Source: Puccinia triticina
Lineage: Eukaryota; Basidiomycota; Pucciniomycetes; Pucciniales; Pucciniaceae
Length of the DNA stretch: 64,000 nt
Direction of reading: 5' to 3'
NCBI RefSeq assembly: GCF_026914185.1
Contig: NC_070570.1
Span: forward strand, 1,736,001-1,800,000
Shown here: one piece after another, positions 41,891-54,215 of the stretch
How the letters are laid out: each line of letters begins with the position of its first letter
Numbering within the stretch: the stretch's first letter is position 1
Program-made: the position numbers and the translations under genes
Notes under the pieces: generated by a model
What the model saw: only the letters and a program-made list of their open reading frames with translations
Told to the model about the DNA's origin: nothing
The model's database searches: none

Positions 41891-44800
41891 CACTAATTTG
41901 GCAACTGATCACAGTGTGGCTGCTACATTTGGGGGTATTGTGGTCATTCAAGGTACACAATGAATCTTCAGGGGAATTTAATCATTTTGGTATCAACGTC
42001 ATGGAAGAACTCCCACGCTGAGCTGAGATATAGTGCCAGAAACACCAAGAAACTACCAAATTAGTGATATTTGGCAACTGATCACATTGTGGCTGCTACA
42101 TTTGGGGGTTTTGTGGTCATTCAAGGTACACAATGAATTTTAAGGGGCATGTGAAAATTTTGGTACCAATAGCATGGAAGAACTCCCACGCGGGGCTGAG
42201 ATATACTGGCAGAAACACCAAGAAACTACCAAATTAGTGATATTTGGCAACTGATCACATGGTTGGTGCCACATTTGGGTGTTTTGTGGTCATTCAAGAT
42301 ACTCAATGAATGTTTGAGGGCATGTGATCATTTTGGTACCAATACCATCGAAGAACTCCCATGCTGTGCTGAGATATAGTGGCAGAAATATCAAGAAACT
42401 ACCAAACTAGGGATATTTGGCAACTGATCACATTGTGGCTGCTACATTTGGGGGTTTTGTGGTCATCCAAGGTACTCAATGAATGTTTGAGGGCATTTGA
42501 TCATCTTGGTACCAATATCATGGAAGAAATCCTATGCTGTGCTGAGATATAGTGGCAGAAACATCAAGAAACTACCAAATTAGTGATATTTGTCAACTGA
42601 TCACATTGTGGCTGCTACATTTGGGGGTTTTGTGGTCATCCAAGGTACTCAATGAATTTTTGAGGGCATGTGATCATTTTGATATACCTATATCATGGAA
42701 GAACTCCCATGCTGGGCGGAGATATCGTGGCAGAAACACCAAGAAATTACCAAATTAGTGGTATTTGTCAACTGATCACATTGTGGCTGCTACATTTGGG
42801 CGTTTTGTGGTCATTCAAGGTACACAATGAATTTTTGAGGGCATTTGATCATCTTGGTACCAATATCATGGAAGAACTCCCAGGCTGCGCTGAGATATAG
42901 TGGCAGAAACACCAAGAAACCACCAAATTAGTGATATTTGGCAAATGATCACAGTGTGGCTGCTACATTTGAGGGTTTTGTGGTCATTCAAGGTACTCAA
43001 TGAATCTTTGAGCGTATGTGATCATTTTGGTACAAATATCATGGAAGAACTCCCACACTGTGCTGAGATATAGTGGCAGAAACATCAAGAAACTACCAGA
43101 TTAGTGATATTTGGCAACTGATCACATTGTGGCTGCTACATTTTGGGGTTTTGTGGTCATTCAAGGTAAAAAATGAATCTTCAGGGGCATGTGATAAATT
43201 TGGTACCAATACCATCGAAGAACTCCCACGCTGTGCTGAGATATACTGGCAGAAACACCAAGAAACTCAAATCAGTGATATTTGGCAACTGATCACATGG
43301 TGGTTGCTACGTTTGGGGGTTTTGTGGTCATCCAAGATACTCAATGAATGTTTGAGGGCATGTGATCATTTTGGTACCAATATCATGGAAGAACTCCCAT
43401 GCTGCACTGAGATATAGTGGCCAAAACACCAAGAAACTACCAAATTAGTGACATTTGGCAACTGATCACAGTGTCGCTGCTACATTTGGGGGTTTTGTGG
43501 TCATTCAAGGTACACAATGAATCTTCAGCGGTGATTAATCATTTAGGTACCAATATCATGGAAGAACTCCCACGCTGTGCTGAGATATAGTGGAGGAAAC
43601 ACCAAGAAACTACCAAATTAGTGATATTTGTCAACTGATCACATTGTGGCTGCTACATTTGGGGGTTTTGTGGTCATTCAAGGTACACAATGAATCTTCA
43701 GGGGTGAATAATCATTTTGGTAACAATATCATGGAAGAACTCCCATGCTGCGCTGAGATATAGTGGCAGAAACACCAAGAAACCACCAACTTAGTGATAT
43801 TTGGCAACTGATCACATCTTGCCTGCTACACTTGGGGGTTTTGTGGTCATTCAAGGTACTCAATCAATCTTTGAGGGCATTTGATCATCTTGGTACCAAT
43901 ATCGTGGAAGAACTCTTATGCTGCACTGAGATATAGTGGCAGAAACACCAACAAACTACCGAATTAGTGATATTTGGCAACCAATCACATTGTGGCTGCT
44001 ACATGTGGGGGTTTTGTGGTCATTCAAGGTACACAATGAATCTTTGTGGCCATTTGATCATTTTGGTACCAATATAATGGAAGGACTCCCACGCTGCGCT
44101 GAGATATAGTGGCAAAAACACCAAGAAACTACCAAATTAGTGATATTTGTCAACTGATCACATTGCGGCTGCTACATTTGCGGGTTTTGTGTCACATTGT
44201 GGCTGCTACATTTGGGGGTTTTGTGGTCATCCAGAGTACTCAATGAATGTTTGAGGGCAAGTGATCATTTTGGTACCAACATTGTGGAAGAACTCCCACG
44301 CTGGGCTGAGATATAGTGGCAGAAACACCAAGAAACTACCAAATTAGTGATATTTGGCAACTGATCACATTGTGGCTGCTACATTTGGGGTTTTTGTGGT
44401 CATTCAAGGTACACAATGAATTTTTGAGGGTGTGTTATGATTTTGGTACCAATATCATGGGAGAACCCCCATGCTGCACTGAGATATAGTGGCAGAAACA
44501 CCAAGAAACTACCAAATTAGTGATATTTTGCAACAGATCACAGTGTGGCTGCTACATTTGGGGGTATTGTGGTCATTCAAGGTACACAATGAATCTTCAG
44601 GGGCATTTGATCATTTTGGTACCAATGTCATGGAAGAACTCCCATGCTGCGCTGAGATATAGTGGCAGAAACACCAAGAAACCACCAACTTAGTGATATT
44701 TGGCAACTGACCACATCTTGGCTGCTACACTTGAGGGTTTTGTGGACCACATCTTGGCTGCTACACTTGAGGGTTTTGTGGTCATTCAAGGTACTCAATC

Positions 44801-45965
44801 AATCTTCGAGGGCATTTGATCATCTTGGTACCAATATCTTGGAATAAATCCCATGCTGCGCTGAGATATAGTGGCAGAAACACCAAGAAACTACCAAATT
44901 AGTGATATTTGGCAACTGATCACATTGTGGCTGCTACATTTGAGGTTTTTGTGGTCATTGAAGGTACACAATGAATCTTTGAGGGCATATGATCATTATG
45001 GTACCAATATCATGGAAGAACTCCCATGCTGCGCTGAGATATAGTGGCAGAAACACCAAGAAACTACCAAATTAGTGATATTTTGCAACTGATCACATTG
45101 TGGCTGCTACATTTGGGGGTTTTGTGGTCATCCAAGGTACTCAATGAGCGTTTGAGGGTGTTTGATCATTTTGGTACCAATATAATGGAATAACTCCCAT
45201 GCTGCGCTGAGATATAGTGGCAGAAACACCGAGAAACTACCAAATTAGTGATATTTGGCAACTGATCACATTGTGGCTGCTACATTTGGGGGTTTTGTGG
45301 TCATTCAAGGTACCCAATGAATCTTCAGGGGCATTTGATCATTTTGGTACCAATATCATGGAAGAACTCCCATGCTGCGCTGAGATATAGTGGCAGAAAC
45401 ACCAAGAAACTACCAAATTAGTGATATTTGGCAACTGATCACATTGTGCCTGCTACAATTGGGGGTTTTGTGCTCATTGGAGGTACTCAATCAATCTTTG
45501 AGGGCATTTGATCATCTTGGTACCAATATCATGGAAGAACTCCCATGCTGCGCTGAGATATAGTGGCAGAAACACTAAGAAACTACCAAATTAGTGAGAT
45601 TTGGCAACTGGTCAGATTTTAGCTGCTACATTTGGAGGTTTTGTGGTCATTTAAGGTACAAAATGAATTCTTGGTGGCTATTGATCATTATGATACCAAT
45701 CTCATGGAAGAACTCCCAGGCTGTGTTGAGATATAGTGGCAGCAACACCAAGAAACTACCAACTTAGTGACATTTGGCAACTGATCAGATTTTAGCTGCT
45801 ACATTTGGGTTATGTGGTAATTTAAGGTACAAAATGAATCCTTGCGGGCTATTGATCATTTTGATACCAATATCATGGAAGAACTCCCACGCTGTGTTGA
45901 GATATAGTGGCAGAAAGGGCCAGAAACTACCAAATTAGTGATATTTGGGAACTGATCACATTGTT
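41890..45965 (-). repeat. Satellite block 2 in the CACTA element, about 23 units, opposite orientation
   Basis: The complement word GAGATATAGTGG recurs about every 173 bp (for example 43409 and 43582). The switch of orientation falls inside CCAAATATCACTAATTTGG at about 41882-41901, a palindromic word, giving a symmetric head-to-head junction. A few units carry internal duplications, as near 44160-44220 and 44705-44765. Confidence 0.92.
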
Positions 45966-46655
45966 GCTGCTGCATAATGGATGCGACCCCAAATAAATTA
46001 TATTTTAAAATATTTTTGGGTTTTATATGCAGAAAAATTGTCCAATGAAATTTTATGTGGAAATATTCCTCATTAATCTGTGGTTGATAACAAAAGTAGA
46101 TAAAAAAAAGAACCTGACAAAAATATGCTAAACCATGGTAAACTAATTTCAAAAAGGCCTTCTATGCATGTAGCACTTCAAGTATGATATGCAATATCTT
46201 GAGCAAGTTCAACCAACCAAATTAAAAATTTGTGCAGGATGGTATCATGGGAGAGGTCAGGGGTCAATGTTTTTCCTCCTTTGAAAAAAAGTCGATTTGG
46301 AGACTTCTGATAACATCAATTGTTGAAGTAAAAAAAAAAAGAAAAAAAATTTGAGACCCCTCAGCTACCCTGGATTAATCCTAAAACTTGCAATGTCTTT
46401 TTTTCAGGAAGAATTGAGTGGTGTATGTAGAAATTTATGAATGTTATCAGGCAAAAGAAAAGAAAAAAAATTCCTGTGGCTTGAAGCTAACACAGGCAGA
46501 AGGAGAGAGATTATAGAATAGTATCAAGGAGACATGGAAAACAGACAAAGGTATCAAGAGGAATAATAAAAAAAAAAAATTGATCAATATAAATTGATCA
46601 ATATATGCTATATTGATCAATATACGACATCACAAATTCATCCATCTTGGTAGTG
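45965..46655 (-). repeat. Right terminal inverted repeat of the CACTA element
   Basis: It is the inverse of 39967-40655 and closely matches the right end of the second copy (51768-52424). It ends CCATCTTGGTAGTG. Confidence 0.88.
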
Positions 46656-46658
46656 AAG

Positions 46659-48199
46659 AGGGTACTCCTGGGAGGCGCTGGGGGGAACGGGACCTAGCTG
46701 TTGGGAATGGTCATGTCAGACCTCCGTCTCCCTGTACGCGGTACAGATCTATCTGGGACATGTGGTCCGTACAGACCCCAAACACACGTGTCTCAGGTTT
46801 CCTGTGACCGGGGGGTCCCCATGGACGGCACCCACCTTCCTCTTTGCTCCCGGTAACCAAACATTCCAAACTTGGCACAGTCCCTTGCCTGCCGGGGGGC
46901 AAGGGCTCAAAGTGCCTCGCACAAAGTGTGACCTCTCTCTCTGTGAGACAGAGTGAGAGACCCTGCGGGGCTGCCCCTTTGGGGCTCTCACAGTTCTTTT
47001 TTAAGCTTGAGCTGAGTGGCTCACTGAGCACAAAACTGTGCCAGAATGAACAATGCTGTGTGGCGCTGGGGATCAATCAGCTGGGCCAGTGAGCCCTGCA
47101 CCATGAGTCTATGTATGTATTTATGTACATACCCCACTAAAACTCACTGAGCAACAAGGACACAGGTGACACAGGATCAGAGCTTCTTTGGAGCTGCAAC
47201 CAAAGCTGTCAAATGTAACTTGCCTACAAGGGAATATTCTTTTTTCCTGGTGTATACATGGGTGCAAATTCTCCTTCTCCATTGTGAATTATGTTGATTG
47301 GTCTGGATAAAGCCGGTACTACTGCAAAGTTCATCAGTTTTATCTAAGAACTTGGCAACTATGTACCATTTCATAATAGCAATCAACACCATGTTGTTGC
47401 ACAATGCCCATCAACATGATGATACCTGTGATGAAAGCATGCTACCTGTAGGAACAAATTGGCAAAAAAATTCAGGGGAAAGATGTGAAGATAATCAAGC
47501 TACAAGACAAAAGGTGTTACCCATGCTGGGATGTGCATGGGTATTTCAGAATTCACCGTTCACCTTGGGTTTCTCAGACCAGTTTCTGAAATTTTTTGCC
47601 TGCTGGTTCCACAATCACTGAAATCTTGATGAACCTGTTGATATCCACCAATCTACCCACTTTCTCTTGAGAAACTTGATTAATTTTACAACTAGCCACA
47701 TTTTGTAGTCATTTGGCGGTAAAACTATGAAACTTTTGCAATGTGTATTCTAATATGCCAGGTGTGGTACAAAAATAACAGCTGATGACACTTCAAACTT
47801 TACCTTTCACGAGTATTTCATCCTTTGTTAAACATGGTAGGGAAAACAGCCCCTGGTATTGTTCACATTTCATGGCATTGCAATGTGGAAAGTTATAAGT
47901 TACACAGCTTTTACCAGCTTTGGCACTGTTTGATACTCAAAGAATAGACATTTGGTTTTAACATCACTTACCTCCCAATTTGTTACAGGAATAGGCATGA
48001 CAGAAACATGCCGGATGGATTCATCTACCACTTGGTTGATACTTTGCAGTTGCTAAATTTTACAAGTTTTTTGGACAATCTCATTTTACATGTGTTGAGT
48101 TGTCTGTTAGTCTGCTACCATGATGTATCACCACAGTATGGAGGGCTGTTGGATCGACCCATGAGCACTACCAACCAACCACCCAGCTGGCAGCCACAA
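46659..48199. other. Unassigned, GC-rich at 46660-47080
   Basis: Frames on both strands at 46711-47092 reflect GC-rich sequence without recognisable domains. 47100-48199 is AT-rich without features. Confidence 0.4.
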
Positions 48200-48284
48200 G
48201 CTTCTGTAGCCTAGTTGTTAAAGGCAGCACTCTAGTATGTGTCTCAGCATAGCTGAGGTTGTGAGTTTGACTCTCACCAGACAC
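48200..48284 (+). ncRNA. tRNA-like sequence with long variable arm (pseudo-tRNA or SINE head)
   Basis: An A-box-like TAGCCTAGTTGTTAAAGGC is followed by a hairpin CTCAGC-ATA-GCTGAG where a long variable arm would be (48243-48257), and by a perfect T-arm GTGAG-TTTGACT-CTCAC (48261-48277). The acceptor stem pairs at only five of seven positions and the anticodon stem is poor, with no clean anticodon. It is therefore more likely a decayed type II (Leu/Ser-like) tRNA or a tRNA-derived SINE head than a working gene. Confidence 0.4.
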
Positions 48285-48611
48285 ATCTTCATTTTACAGT
48301 CTCTACAACATGTGTTTTGAATGAAAGAAATCAGCTCTCCAAAATATTCCTTGTCACTTGGTTGAGAATATTTTTAGCAGAAGTATAGTCAAATGCTTGG
48401 CACCACATCTTGTGCATTGATTTTGACATCCAGAATGTTATCAAGATGGACCAGACAAACAATTTCACAAGAGATATTTTCATGTTTTGGCATTGAGGAA
48501 GATCAGTTGGAAACAACTTCACCTAAAGTTACGCTTGGATTGAGAAGAAAGTTGAGCAAAGGGTTACAGTTAACATTGGACTCACATCAGACCATTTGAC
48601 TGATAAAATTA

Positions 48612-49565
48612 CAGTCTGGCACTCTCTAGAGAGTGCCACACATTCCCCTCTTGTGATAACTTAATTACAACCTGTAATGAAATCATAATTAATCAATGCC
48701 CAATTATTACTCATTTATGGTGAATTTCTGTTGATCGATTTCTCTATTTCAAAGGGGTTTCACACAACGTAAATGTGACTTACGGGTGATTTCATGGCTT
48801 TCTGACCGGGTTTTACTTGTAATGGAGCTGTGAAAGGCCCCTCCAGTGATCTGTCACCCTAATGTGCGCGCGTACACAAAGGTGACATTGGTGAAGTGGA
48901 AAAAAACTCACATGCATGTGCATGGAGACATTGGAAAACAAAAAAACACAAGAACAACTCACAAGATCATATAAGTTAAGAAGCTAGGATGTCTAGCTGA
49001 AATACGGGATTACAAACCTCCAAGCTTTACTTGACTCATATTTTCACCCTACTTTAATCCTTTTTTTGGCTCAATTCTAGATGATACTGGCCTTCTTTAG
49101 GGAACTATTCCACTTCAGATGGGCCTTTCACATCATTTTAACAGGGGTGTACATGTTGTTGATCTGCGGGAGGCCTAACCTGTGATTTGTGACAACCTTT
49201 TACACGCGCACATGAGGGTTACATTAGCAAATTGAAAACAATGACCACCTTCATATGCATGTAAATAATATTAATTGAACCCCAAGAATTCATCTCAATC
49301 AACAAACAGTTCAAATTGAATTGTGATTTGATTGTGGCCATTGTGTCTTAGTGGTTTCAACTGCATTCCAGTTGTGTTCCATTTGTCTCCTGCATGACTT
49401 CTGGATGATTTATGCATAAATCCAGGATCAGTTTCAGATCATTTGTGGATTAGTTCCAGAATTTTTCATTACTTCTTACACTACTTTAATCAAAGGCATC
49501 CAGCACAGTTACAGAAAAAGGGTACAGTATGACACTCTCTGGAGAATGCATCAAAATCCCCCCGG
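48612..49565. repeat. Dispersed repeat, family with CACTCTCCAGAGAGTG ends, copy 2
   Basis: It is colinear with 22690-23640 and keeps a right terminus ACACTCTCTGGAGAATGCAT then CAAAATCCCCCCGGG, the inverse of the left end at 22498. It lacks the fold-back insertion found at 23325, giving the empty site near 49302. No transposase is encoded. Confidence 0.7.
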
Positions 49566-49779
49566 GTGTCTACACCTCTATAATATTTCTTTTTTTGGCT
49601 GCATCTTAAAATCACACTCAAGCATGCTATATACATTGCCGTTGCAGGCTAGATTTTTACTTTGAATTTACCAGCACCAAAAAAACACCATTCTTGTATC
49701 AAGAATAATATATTGAATTACTCAAAAACTATGATTACAAAACACATAGTATTTTACAACATTCACAAATTCTTATTGA

Positions 49780-49932
49780 GGGTCTTCTGCCAAATTCCTG
49801 GGTCCCATTTCCTGTTCTTGACCATTTGGGGGGACTCAAACTCCAGGTCCCAGGAGTTTATTTTTGGCAGGGGGAATTTTTCCTGGAAATTCCGACCTGG
49901 AAGACTTCCTGGAGGTGGTTTGAAACCCCCTA
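49780..49932. repeat. Short relative of the TA-flanked element at 18939-20010
   Basis: The right end, GACCTGGAAGACTTCCTGGA then a stretch closing GAAACCCCC-TA, matches the right end of the larger element. The left end is degenerate. It abuts the start of the second satellite array. Confidence 0.6.
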
Positions 49933-52424
49933 TTGTGTTTTGACAGATCCTAAACCATATGGCAGAAGGATTCCCACACTGAGATGAGATATAGTGGCAG
50001 AAACACCACAAAACTACCAAAGTGGTGACATTTGGGAACTAATCAGACTGTAGCTGCTACATTTGGGGGTTTTGTGGTCAGTAAAAGTTCATAATGAAAC
50101 TTTAAGGGCTTGTAAAAATTTTGGTAACCATCTGGAAGAAGGATTCCCACACTGGGATGAGATATTGTGGCAGAAACACCAAGAAACTACCAAAGTGGTG
50201 ACATTTGGGAACTAATCAGACTGTAGCTGCTACATTTGGGGGTTTTGTGGTCAGTAAAAGTTCATAATGAAACTTTGAGGGCTTGTAAACATTTTGGTAA
50301 CCATCTGGAAGAAGGATTCCCACTCTGGGATGAGATATCGTGGCAGAAACACCAAAAAGCTACCAAAGTAGTGATATTTGGGAACTGATCAGACTGTATG
50401 TTGGATTGAAATGTCACATGCATTACACAGTTGCATAAACTTCCATGACATTCTAGAAAGGAGTTCTCTGGACTGAGTGCGCTGGGACAACTCGCGGGCA
50501 GGACCAACAATTTTCAAAGCTCAAACAACACTCAAGACCCAAGGATCAAACTATCAACTCAAGCCGAACAATCAAGACTCAATCAGTACTTCACATCAAT
50601 ATCACGCAAGGTACCCAGGGGGAGATCTAGAGGTATCATTAACTGGCTCTGTCATCAAATTGGGTTGTTGTTACTTATGATCAATTTCTGTTGTTTTAGT
50701 TTCTGTCTCAAGTGTACCGTCATCTTATCGTCTGTCTGTCTTTGATTTTTTGTTTTTACTCATCAGGTAACAACTCTTTCATTTATTCACCGTTGTTTTT
50801 TCATCATTGATTCTTCTGCTTGTTTTTTTGTTCAAGTTATTACTACTACTGGTTTTATCAAGTGTTTGCAATACAAGATCAGACTTCTCAATCTTACACT
50901 GTAGCTGCAACATTTGGGGGTTTTGTGGTCAGTAAAGGAACATAATGAATCTTTGGGGGCTTTTCAACATTGTGGTCAACATCTTGCAGAAGGATTCCCA
51001 CGATGGGATGAGATATAGTGGCAAAAACACCAAGAAACTACCAGGTAGTGAAATTTGGGAACTGATCAGACTGTAGCTGCTACATTTGGGGGTTTTGTGG
51101 TCAGTAAAGGTACATGATGAATCTTTGGGGGCCTGTAAACATTTTGGTAACCATATGGCAGGAGGATTCCCGTGCTGATATGAGATATAGTGGCAGAAAC
51201 ACCAAAGAACTACCAAAGTAGTGATATTTGTGAACTGATCAGACTGTAGCTGCTACATTTGGGGGTTTTGTGGTCAGTAAAGGTACGTAATGAAGCTTTG
51301 GGGGCTTATCAACATTTTCGCCACCATCTGGCAAAAGGATTCCCACGCTGGTATGAGATATAGTGGCAGAAACACCAAGAAACTACCAAAGTAGTGATAT
51401 TTGGGAACTGATCAGACTGTAGCTGCTACATTTGGGGGTTTTGTGGTCAGTAGAAGTAAATAATGAAACTTTGGGGGCTTTTGAACATTTTGGTAACCAT
51501 ATGGCAGAAGAATTCCCAATTTGCAATGAGATATAGTGGCAGAAACACCAGGAAACTACCAAAGTAATGATATTTGGAAACTGATCAGACTGTAGCTGCT
51601 CCATTTGGGGTTTTGTGGTCAATAAAGGTACATAATGAAACTTTGGGGGCTTGTCAAAATTATGGCAATAATATCTTGGAAGAATTCCCAAGCTGGGATG
51701 AGATATAGTGGCAGAAACACCAAGAAACTATCAAAGTAGTGATATTTGGCAATTGATCAGATTGTAGCTGCTGCATAATGGATGTGACCCCAAACACAAT
51801 ATTTCTGTGTTTTATATGCAGAAAAATTGTCCGATGAAATTTTATGTGGAAATATTCCTCATTAATCTGTAGTTGATAACAAAAGTAGATCAAAAAAAAA
51901 CCTGACAAAAATATGCTAAACCATGGTAAACTAATTTCAAAAAGGCCTTCTATGCATGTAGCACTTCAAGTATGATGTACAATATCTTCAGGAAGTTCAA
52001 CCAACCAAATTAACAATTTGTGCAGGATGGTATCATGAGACAGGTCAGGGGTCAATGTTTTTCCTTTTTTGAAAAAAAGTAGATTTGGAGACTTCTGATC
52101 ACATCAATTGTTGAAGTAAAAAAAAAAAAAAAAAAAAAAAACCCTCAGCCACCCTGGATTAATCCTCAAACTTGCAATGTCTTTTTTTCATGAAGAATTG
52201 AATGGTGCATGTAGAAATTTATGAATATTATCAGGCAAAAAAAAAAAAAATCCTGTGGCTTGAAGCTAACACAGGAGGAAGGAGAGAGATTATAGAAGAT
52301 TATTAAGGAGACATGGAACACAGACAAAGGTCTCAAGAGGAAAAAAAAATGATCAATATAAATTGATCAATATACACTATATTGATCAATATACAAAATC
52401 ACAAATTCATCCATCTTGGTAGTG
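49933..52424. mobile_element. Second CACTA copy, 5'-truncated, with its own diverged satellite array
   Basis: It keeps the right terminal repeat (51768-52424), ending CCATCTTGGTAGTG like the intact element, and a tandem array of the same 173-175-bp unit with consistent differences (GTAAAGGTACATAATGAA, CAAAGTAGTGATATTTGGG). GAGATATAGTGG recurs at about 51180, 51353, 51528 and 51701. Its left CACTA terminus is absent, so it is incomplete. A solo LTR interrupts the array at 50399-50898. Confidence 0.82.
50399..50898. mobile_element. Solo LTR, 500 bp, TSD CTGTA
   Basis: It begins TGTTGGATTG and ends TCTTACA, with CTGTA on both sides (50394-50398, 50899-50903). The flanking satellite unit reads on across the site (GATCAGA-CTGTA-GCTGC), which confirms the borders. 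No internal region remains, so it arose by recombination between the LTRs of a complete element. Confidence 0.85.
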
Positions 52425-52738
52425 GCAGCCACCCTGTCGGCCAGCCGACAAAGGCTGTTGCATGTCCAACCGCCAGCAGGGGCAGGCCGTTGTTGTCTTG
52501 ACCCTCGTGAGATACTTCCTACCAATCCCTGAGATATTGCAAGGCAGCATCCAGCGGTTGGCCTGCCCCGTCCTTGGCGTCACCCCGCCCCATGGGGTGG
52601 GCAGGCAGTTGTCAGGCCGCCATCCTGATGTATCTGATTACAGGATCAGAGATGGGGGCCAGCGGTCAGACCGCCCACTTGGTTGCCGTCAAGCCAGCTG
52701 CAATGGATGCAGCAGATGGACCAAAAATGATTGGACAG
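52425..52738. other. GC-rich sequence of unknown type
   Basis: CGGCCAGCCGAC and related words resemble the GC-rich stretches at 53450-53830 and 63290-63650. No gene is supported. Confidence 0.4.
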
Positions 52739-53052
52739 TGAGCTGTGCACCCCCATCCAATGGACCACCGGAGCAAGGTATATTGCTTGGTAGTCCGGAT
52801 TCTGCAAATCCAACGCTTGGTAGCCAACTTTTGGCAGGTAGTAATAATTACTAAGGTTTTGATTTCATACACCACACCACACACACCTTTAATAAGAGTC
52901 TTGCGTCTATATACAATAGACCCCATAGGGTTCGGGGTACTCGGGAAGGAAAGAGAGAAAAAATAGACCCCGTAGGGTTTGGACTACTCAGGAAGGAAAG
53001 AGGGAGAATATAGAGAGATCATATAACACCCCAACATTTGGTTGGGGTAACA
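52739..53052 (-). mobile_element. Solo LTR, 314 bp, TSD GACAG
   Basis: TG and CA bound the segment and GACAG flanks it (52734-52738, 53053-53057). On the minus strand it starts TGTTACCCCAACC and has a TATATAGACGCAAGACTC promoter-like word. A 55-bp block (ATAGACCCC...GGAAGGAAAGAG) is repeated twice inside. The orientation is inferred from the TATA word. Confidence 0.72.
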
Positions 53053-53057
53053 GACAG

Positions 53058-54215
53058 GTCCGGTTCCGACGACTTGAGCAACATGTTGGCAAGGGAGTTG
53101 AGTTAAGTGTGCCGCTGGACAAGTTCGGACGACTTGAGTGATATGTCGGCAAGGGAGTGAAGCGGTGGGTGTTGGGAGAACGACGGGAAGGACAAATGAG
53201 GGCTGAGTGCGGGATTGGGCAAGATAGTGTTTGGCTGCAATGAGTGTGATGAGCCGCAACAAGTATTGTGAGAGGATGGAGACAAAAGAAGATGAAGGAA
53301 AGAGGCAAGTGGAGAGGATACTTAAGTTGAATGAATGTGTTTTCCGAATGAAGCAGGTAGGGGGGGGAAAGAGGGAAGATAAAGAGCTTTTATGAGAAGA
53401 TTCAAATCACTCCCATCAAACTCGGAAAAATGTGGGCTGCTGCGGACTGCTTTGGTTTTGAGCGGTTGGGCTGCCAGTTCACATGCTGGGCAGCTGACCA
53501 ACAGCCTGTGAGGATGTTGGGCTGCCGACAATCTGGGGTGTTGGTTCCCTGGCGGGTAACCGTCAAAGGGCAGGGAAATACCTGTTGGCAGTCTGACGGG
53601 TGCGGGAGTTGGCAGCTAACAGTCAGGCTGACAGTCAGCCCGGCGTGGGTCAAGCCAGCAACAGTCCGCCCGGCATTAGACTGGCAGACGGGCGACGGAT
53701 TGACCCAGGTCGAGCCACCAAGTGTCCTGCCGGCAACAGGCCGGCAGACCGGCGGTGGATTGACCTAGGTCAGTCCGCCGTACATCTTGACCAAAAGAAG
53801 ATTGGTGGACTGACCCTTGCAAGAGCCTGACGACGGGCTGCCCTGTATTCACACAGTAGCCCGAAGTGTGCCCCTTTGGCGTTGGGTTGTCAGTCCAAGG
53901 GAGCCAAAATCGCTCTTGTGGTGTACCTGTCATTTTTTTTTCCTCAAGGCAAGTGTATGGATTTGCACTAAAAATGCTGTTTTAACAGTCTCCGGGTTGG
54001 CTTTTGCCATCCACCATCTTTGATGTATCATTGTGAGTGAGGCAGGAGGACTCATGATGATATTGATGCATCAAAAATTAGACAAGATGTTGATATTTCA
54101 TCTGATCCAAAAACATTGTTGGGATCCTCGGAGGTGAAGGAGCTAATGGGAAAATTTGTCAAAATCAGTGTTTTTGGCCTTCGCTCTCAGTCCTAAATCA
54201 CCGATACCGCATAAG
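53058..54215. repeat. GC-rich short-period repeats, non-coding
   Basis: 53058-53170 contains two imperfect copies of a roughly 57-bp unit (CGACGACTTGAG...GGCAAGGGAGT). 53640-53790 has imperfect copies of GGCAGAC-GGCG-GGATTGACC. Frames on both strands follow from these repeats. 53930-54215 is without features. Confidence 0.5.

Larger units (their letters stand above)
39967..46655. mobile_element. CACTA-type element, 6.69 kb, TSD AAG, interior entirely satellite
   Basis: The ends are CACTACCAAGATGGATGAA and its inverse closing TTGGTAGTG; AAG lies directly outside both (39964-39966, 46656-46658). CACTA ends plus a 3-bp duplication define the CACTA (En/Spm) superfamily. The terminal inverted repeats are about 690 bp (39967-40655 and 45965-46655) and include several TATTGATCAATATA palindromes. 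Between them are about thirty tandem units of 172-173 bp: seven in one direction (40655-41890), then about 23 in the other (41890-45965). There is no transposase or any other coding sequence. CACTA elements normally have short subterminal repeats bound by their transposase; here such repeats seem to have expanded to fill the element. Confidence 0.9.

Noticed and set aside
40655..45965. Repeated open frames beginning MAETSRNYQISDI
   Set aside because: They come from single satellite units and change frame with every indel; no start, splice or conservation signal is shared apart from the repeat itself.
40655..45965. CRISPR-like array
   Set aside because: Units are 173 bp with no short repeat plus unique spacer pattern, and the genome is eukaryotic.
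46711..47092. GC-rich frames on both strands
   Set aside because: Both strands are open over the same stretch because of base composition; no motif supports either.
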